A stretch of 64,000 nt of DNA from Kordia sp. SMS9. Its GTDB lineage: Bacteria; Bacteroidota; Bacteroidia; Flavobacteriales; Flavobacteriaceae. The first letter of the stretch is position 1; every line of letters starts with the position of its first letter. The stretch spans positions 1,292,465-1,356,464 of the forward strand of contig NZ_CP031153.1 of assembly GCF_003352465.1 (NCBI RefSeq), written 5' to 3'. Below the pieces are notes generated by a model. It did not search any database. It was not told the origin of the DNA and was given only the letters and a program-made list of their open reading frames with translations. The translations under genes were made by a program, and so were the position numbers. This document shows positions 62,019 through 64,000 of the stretch, in pieces.

Positions 62019-62044
62019 GCGACGTTCGGTAGCTACGATAATGC
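62019..62044. repeat. Degenerate copy of the MITE centre
   Basis: GCGACGTTCGGTAGCTACGA followed by TAATGC matches the centre of the MITE-like element at 56415-56443 (GCGAATACGTTCCGTAGCTA, then CGGCTATGC) apart from a 2-bp gap and a few substitutions. The flanks do not align, so it could be a decayed copy or a shared motif. Confidence 0.35.
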
Positions 62045-62052
62045 TTAAACAA

Positions 62053-62085
62053 GAAAGCCCTGAGATTAAATATCACAGAGCTTTC
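62053..62085 (-). terminator. Possible terminator of the T9SS beta-helix gene
   Basis: GAAAGC...CTG...GAT pairs with ATC...CAG...GCTTTC (62053-62085), with two mismatches. On the minus strand a TTCTTGTTT stretch follows. It lies 24 bp after the stop of the 62109 gene. Confidence 0.5.
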
Positions 62086-62108
62086 AAGAGAATTATAACT
62101 ACTTTAAA

Positions 62109-64000
62109 TTACTTTTTTATCAATTTTTTAGTCGTAGTACCTTCATCGGCAGTTAGTTTTATAAAATAAGTGCCAGCATTTAAGTAAGATACATCAACAC
62201 TTATGGTATTCGTTGTATTTTTAAGATGTACCGTATTGACCAATCGCCCTGTAATATCATAAACTTCAAGCTTTTGTAAAGCAAGATTATTGTCGTTTAC
62301 TACTGTAATTTGACGCGTTGCAGGGTTAGGATAAAGGGTTAAGTTACTTATGTCTACGTCAAAATCTGTAACATCTAATGTTGATGCATCTGTTTCATAA
62401 GCACCAACATCAATAGCACTATCTTGTATTCTTATTTGCCCAGTAATATCTGTAGCTTCTGTGTTTAAACTACTATTACCCGCATCAATAAGTACACTAT
62501 TTGCTGCTGGCACTAAACCATCGTCTTCGGTTCCTAACAGGTTATCGACACCATCTATGTCTGCACTGTTGGTAAATGGGTCTGTTGTTAAAAGGGTAAA
62601 GCCAGCATCTGTAAAATCTTCAGAAAAATTATTAGTTCCTGTGATGGTACCACCAGAAACATTTTCTATGTCTGTGCTATTATTATATAATACACTATTA
62701 TTCAATGTTGCAGAAGCACTAAGAGCATTACGTATACCACCACCAGCAGATGTTGCTCTATTTCCATAAAAAGTACTGTTAGTTATACTTGGCGAAGCAC
62801 CTCCATTATATAACGCGCCACCAGTTGGGCATAAATTAAAAGCAAAAACAGCATTAATTAATTGAGGAGAAGCACTCTCATTATACATTCCACCGCCTCT
62901 AAAACTAGCTCTATTACCAACAAATACAGTATTCGTTACAGTTACAGAAGAAGCAACATTGCTCATTCCACCGCCACTATTGCCTGAAAAATTTTGGCCG
63001 CTGTAAGTGATGGACCCACCATTAGCAAAACCTCTTTGAAATATAAACCCATCTATTAGTGCAGCGTTACTTAAACCTGTAGTTATCATTACGTGGTAGG
63101 CATTTTCGGTATTGTTAGTAATACTTAAGTTAGAACCAGCTCCTGCTATGACATCATCTCCATTAAAATCTCCACTTAAAATACTAGGATTGTTATACTC
63201 TTGAGTATCTGTAGTTGGGTTATAACTTCCTTTGATAATTACATCACTATCTAAGTGAAAAGCATTGTTTCTGTCGGTGGCAGTAGTTGCACTACCATCT
63301 GGTTTTTCTGTAGGTAAGTAGATGCCAGACGCTACACGTATTTCGGTAATAGTAGCACAAATAATCGCTTGGTCTATAGCTTGTTGTAAATCTGTAAAGG
63401 CATTTGCCCACGAAGAACCATCTTGTGTCCCACTCGTAACCGAGGCATCTACATACATAACATTAGAACTCGGACAAGGCTTTGTTTCATAAGCTCCGAC
63501 ATCTATAGTATTATTTTTTATACGTAGATTCCCTGTAATATCTAAAACTTCTGTATTTAAGCTACTATTACCAGCATCTACAAGTACACTATTTGCTGCT
63601 GGCACTAAACCATCGTCTTCGGTTCCTAACAGGTTATCGACACCATCTATGTCTGCACTGTTGGTAAATGGGTCTGCTGTTAAAAGGGTAAAGCCAGCAC
63701 CTGTAAAATCTTCAGAAAAATTATTAGCGCCTAAAATAGAACCAGAAGAGGTGTTATCTATATCCGTAGTATTACCATAGAAAACAGTATTGTTTAAATT
63801 AGCTGATGAAGGGTTAGAGCCATTACCGATACCTCCTCCAGATGAGGTTGCTCTATTTCCATAAAATGTGGCGTTAGTAATGTTTAAGGAAGCACTATTG
63901 GAAATTCCACCACCAAAAGAAGCAGTGTTAAAAGCGAACACAGTATTGGTTAATGATAGGGAGGCATTGTTACCATTTAGAATGCCACCACCACCAAGAG
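62109..64000 (-). CDS. T9SS-exported beta-helix/choice-of-anchor-like protein, 5' end outside window
   Basis: The frame is open from the right edge to the stop at 62109, giving about 630 residues. A GTG at 63941 is an internal codon, not the start, since the GGGGILNGNNASLSLTNTVF repeat pattern continues upstream. Two beta-helix blocks have NxTFYGNRATSxGGGIxN-type coils. Each ends in a choice-of-anchor-like segment (GTEDDGLVPAANSVLIDAG, then DVGAYET). A pectate-lyase-like start (SSNVMYVDASVTSGTQDGSS) separates them. The last 80 residues are a T9SS type A sorting domain (LTLYPNPATRQITV...KKLIKK). It is surface or secreted; the ligand is unknown. Confidence 0.85.
   Translation of the reverse strand, partial: LGGGGILNGNNASLSLTNTVFAFNTASFGGGISNSASLNITNATFYGNRATSSGGGIGNGSNPSSANLNNTVFYGNTTDIDNTSSGSILGANNFSEDFTGAGFTLLTADPFTNSADIDGVDNLLGTEDDGLVPAANSVLVDAGNSSLNTEVLDITGNLRIKNNTIDVGAYETKPCPSSNVMYVDASVTSGTQDGSSWANAFTDLQQAIDQAIICATITEIRVASGIYLPTEKPDGSATTATDRNNAFHLDSDVIIKGSYNPTTDTQEYNNPSILSGDFNGDDVIAGAGSNLSITNNTENAYHVMITTGLSNAALIDGFIFQRGFANGGSITYSGQNFSGNSGGGMSNVASSVTVTNTVFVGNRASFRGGGMYNESASPQLINAVFAFNLCPTGGALYNGGASPSITNSTFYGNRATSAGGGIRNALSASATLNNSVLYNNSTDIENVSGGTITGTNNFSEDFTDAGFTLLTTDPFTNSADIDGVDNLLGTEDDGLVPAANSVLIDAGNSSLNTEATDITGQIRIQDSAIDVGAYETDASTLDVTDFDVDISNLTLYPNPATRQITVVNDNNLALQKLEVYDITGRLVNTVHLKNTTNTISVDVSYLNAGTYFIKLTADEGTTTKKLIKK
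62458..63728 (-). repeat. Internal tandem duplication, copies 1092 bp apart
   Basis: A near-identical stretch at 62458-62636 recurs at 63550-63728, covering the NNFSEDFTxAGFTLLTxDPF and GTEDDGLVPAANSVLxDAG coding region. The 1092-bp offset equals 364 codons, so the frame is kept. Two beta-helix/anchor modules therefore share recent ancestry. Confidence 0.75.

Noticed and set aside
1..64000. tRNA, rRNA, prophage, transposase or toxin-antitoxin genes
   Set aside because: I found no cloverleaf-like sequence, rRNA motif, integrase or transposase frame on either strand; a covariance-model scan would be decisive.

Overview
The window looks like a chromosomal segment from a marine-type Flavobacteriaceae bacterium (phylum Bacteroidota). 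The evidence is low-GC DNA, Bacteroidota-type promoter boxes (TAnnTTTG) instead of Shine-Dalgarno/sigma70 signals, three large secreted proteins with type IX secretion (T9SS) C-terminal sorting domains, and family content typical of the group (DUF4254 beside a GT9 transferase, purD flanked by two small membrane genes). The style resembles Kordia or a relative, but that genus guess is inference. I saw no rRNA, tRNA, CRISPR array, transposase or prophage.

Region 1 (1-4373, minus strand) holds small envelope genes: three lipoproteins or secreted proteins, two small membrane proteins, a secreted alpha/beta hydrolase, a Crp/Fnr-type regulator whose full reading frame has no ATG/GTG/TTG start, and tatA. 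Region 2 (4492-8638, plus) holds an M23 peptidase with a very short leader, a GH3-family acyl-adenylating enzyme, and a large protein with a nucleoside-phosphorylase-like C-terminus.

Region 3 (8649-47728, plus, about 39 kb) is a surface polysaccharide locus of O-antigen/capsule type. In order it carries: a Wzz-like chain-length protein; rfbBACD for dTDP-L-rhamnose plus cysQ; a UDP-HexNAc 4-epimerase and two UDP-HexNAc dehydrogenases with wecB for aminouronic acids; an MBOAT/SGNH O-acylation pair; three Wzy/WaaL-like membrane proteins, a flippase, two hexapeptide acetyltransferases and glycosyltransferases; a two-domain oxidoreductase followed by a heparinase II/III lyase; a formyltransferase, PIG-L deacetylase, TauD-like dioxygenase and degenerate aldo/keto-reductase module; a bacillosamine-type set (PglC, PglD, PglE and PglF-like); ugd and uxs for UDP-GlcA and UDP-Xyl; and a long WcaJ-type initiating transferase with a GT2. 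The locus has one flippase but three initiating transferases and three polymerase/ligase candidates. Internal promoters and hairpins divide it into several transcription units. It ends by overlapping purD.

Region 4 (48991-50189) holds two small Flavobacteria membrane genes. Region 5 (50328-60027) contains two paralogous giant T9SS proteins made of 12 and 6 SdrD-B-like repeats. They share a 1.7-kb near-identical 3' half, a matching promoter/leader element and matching terminators, and between them lies a 165-bp MITE-like inverted-repeat element. Region 6 (60208-61872) has DUF4254 and GT9 genes. Region 7 (62109-64000, minus) is the 3' part of a T9SS beta-helix/choice-of-anchor protein with an internal duplication, running off the window.
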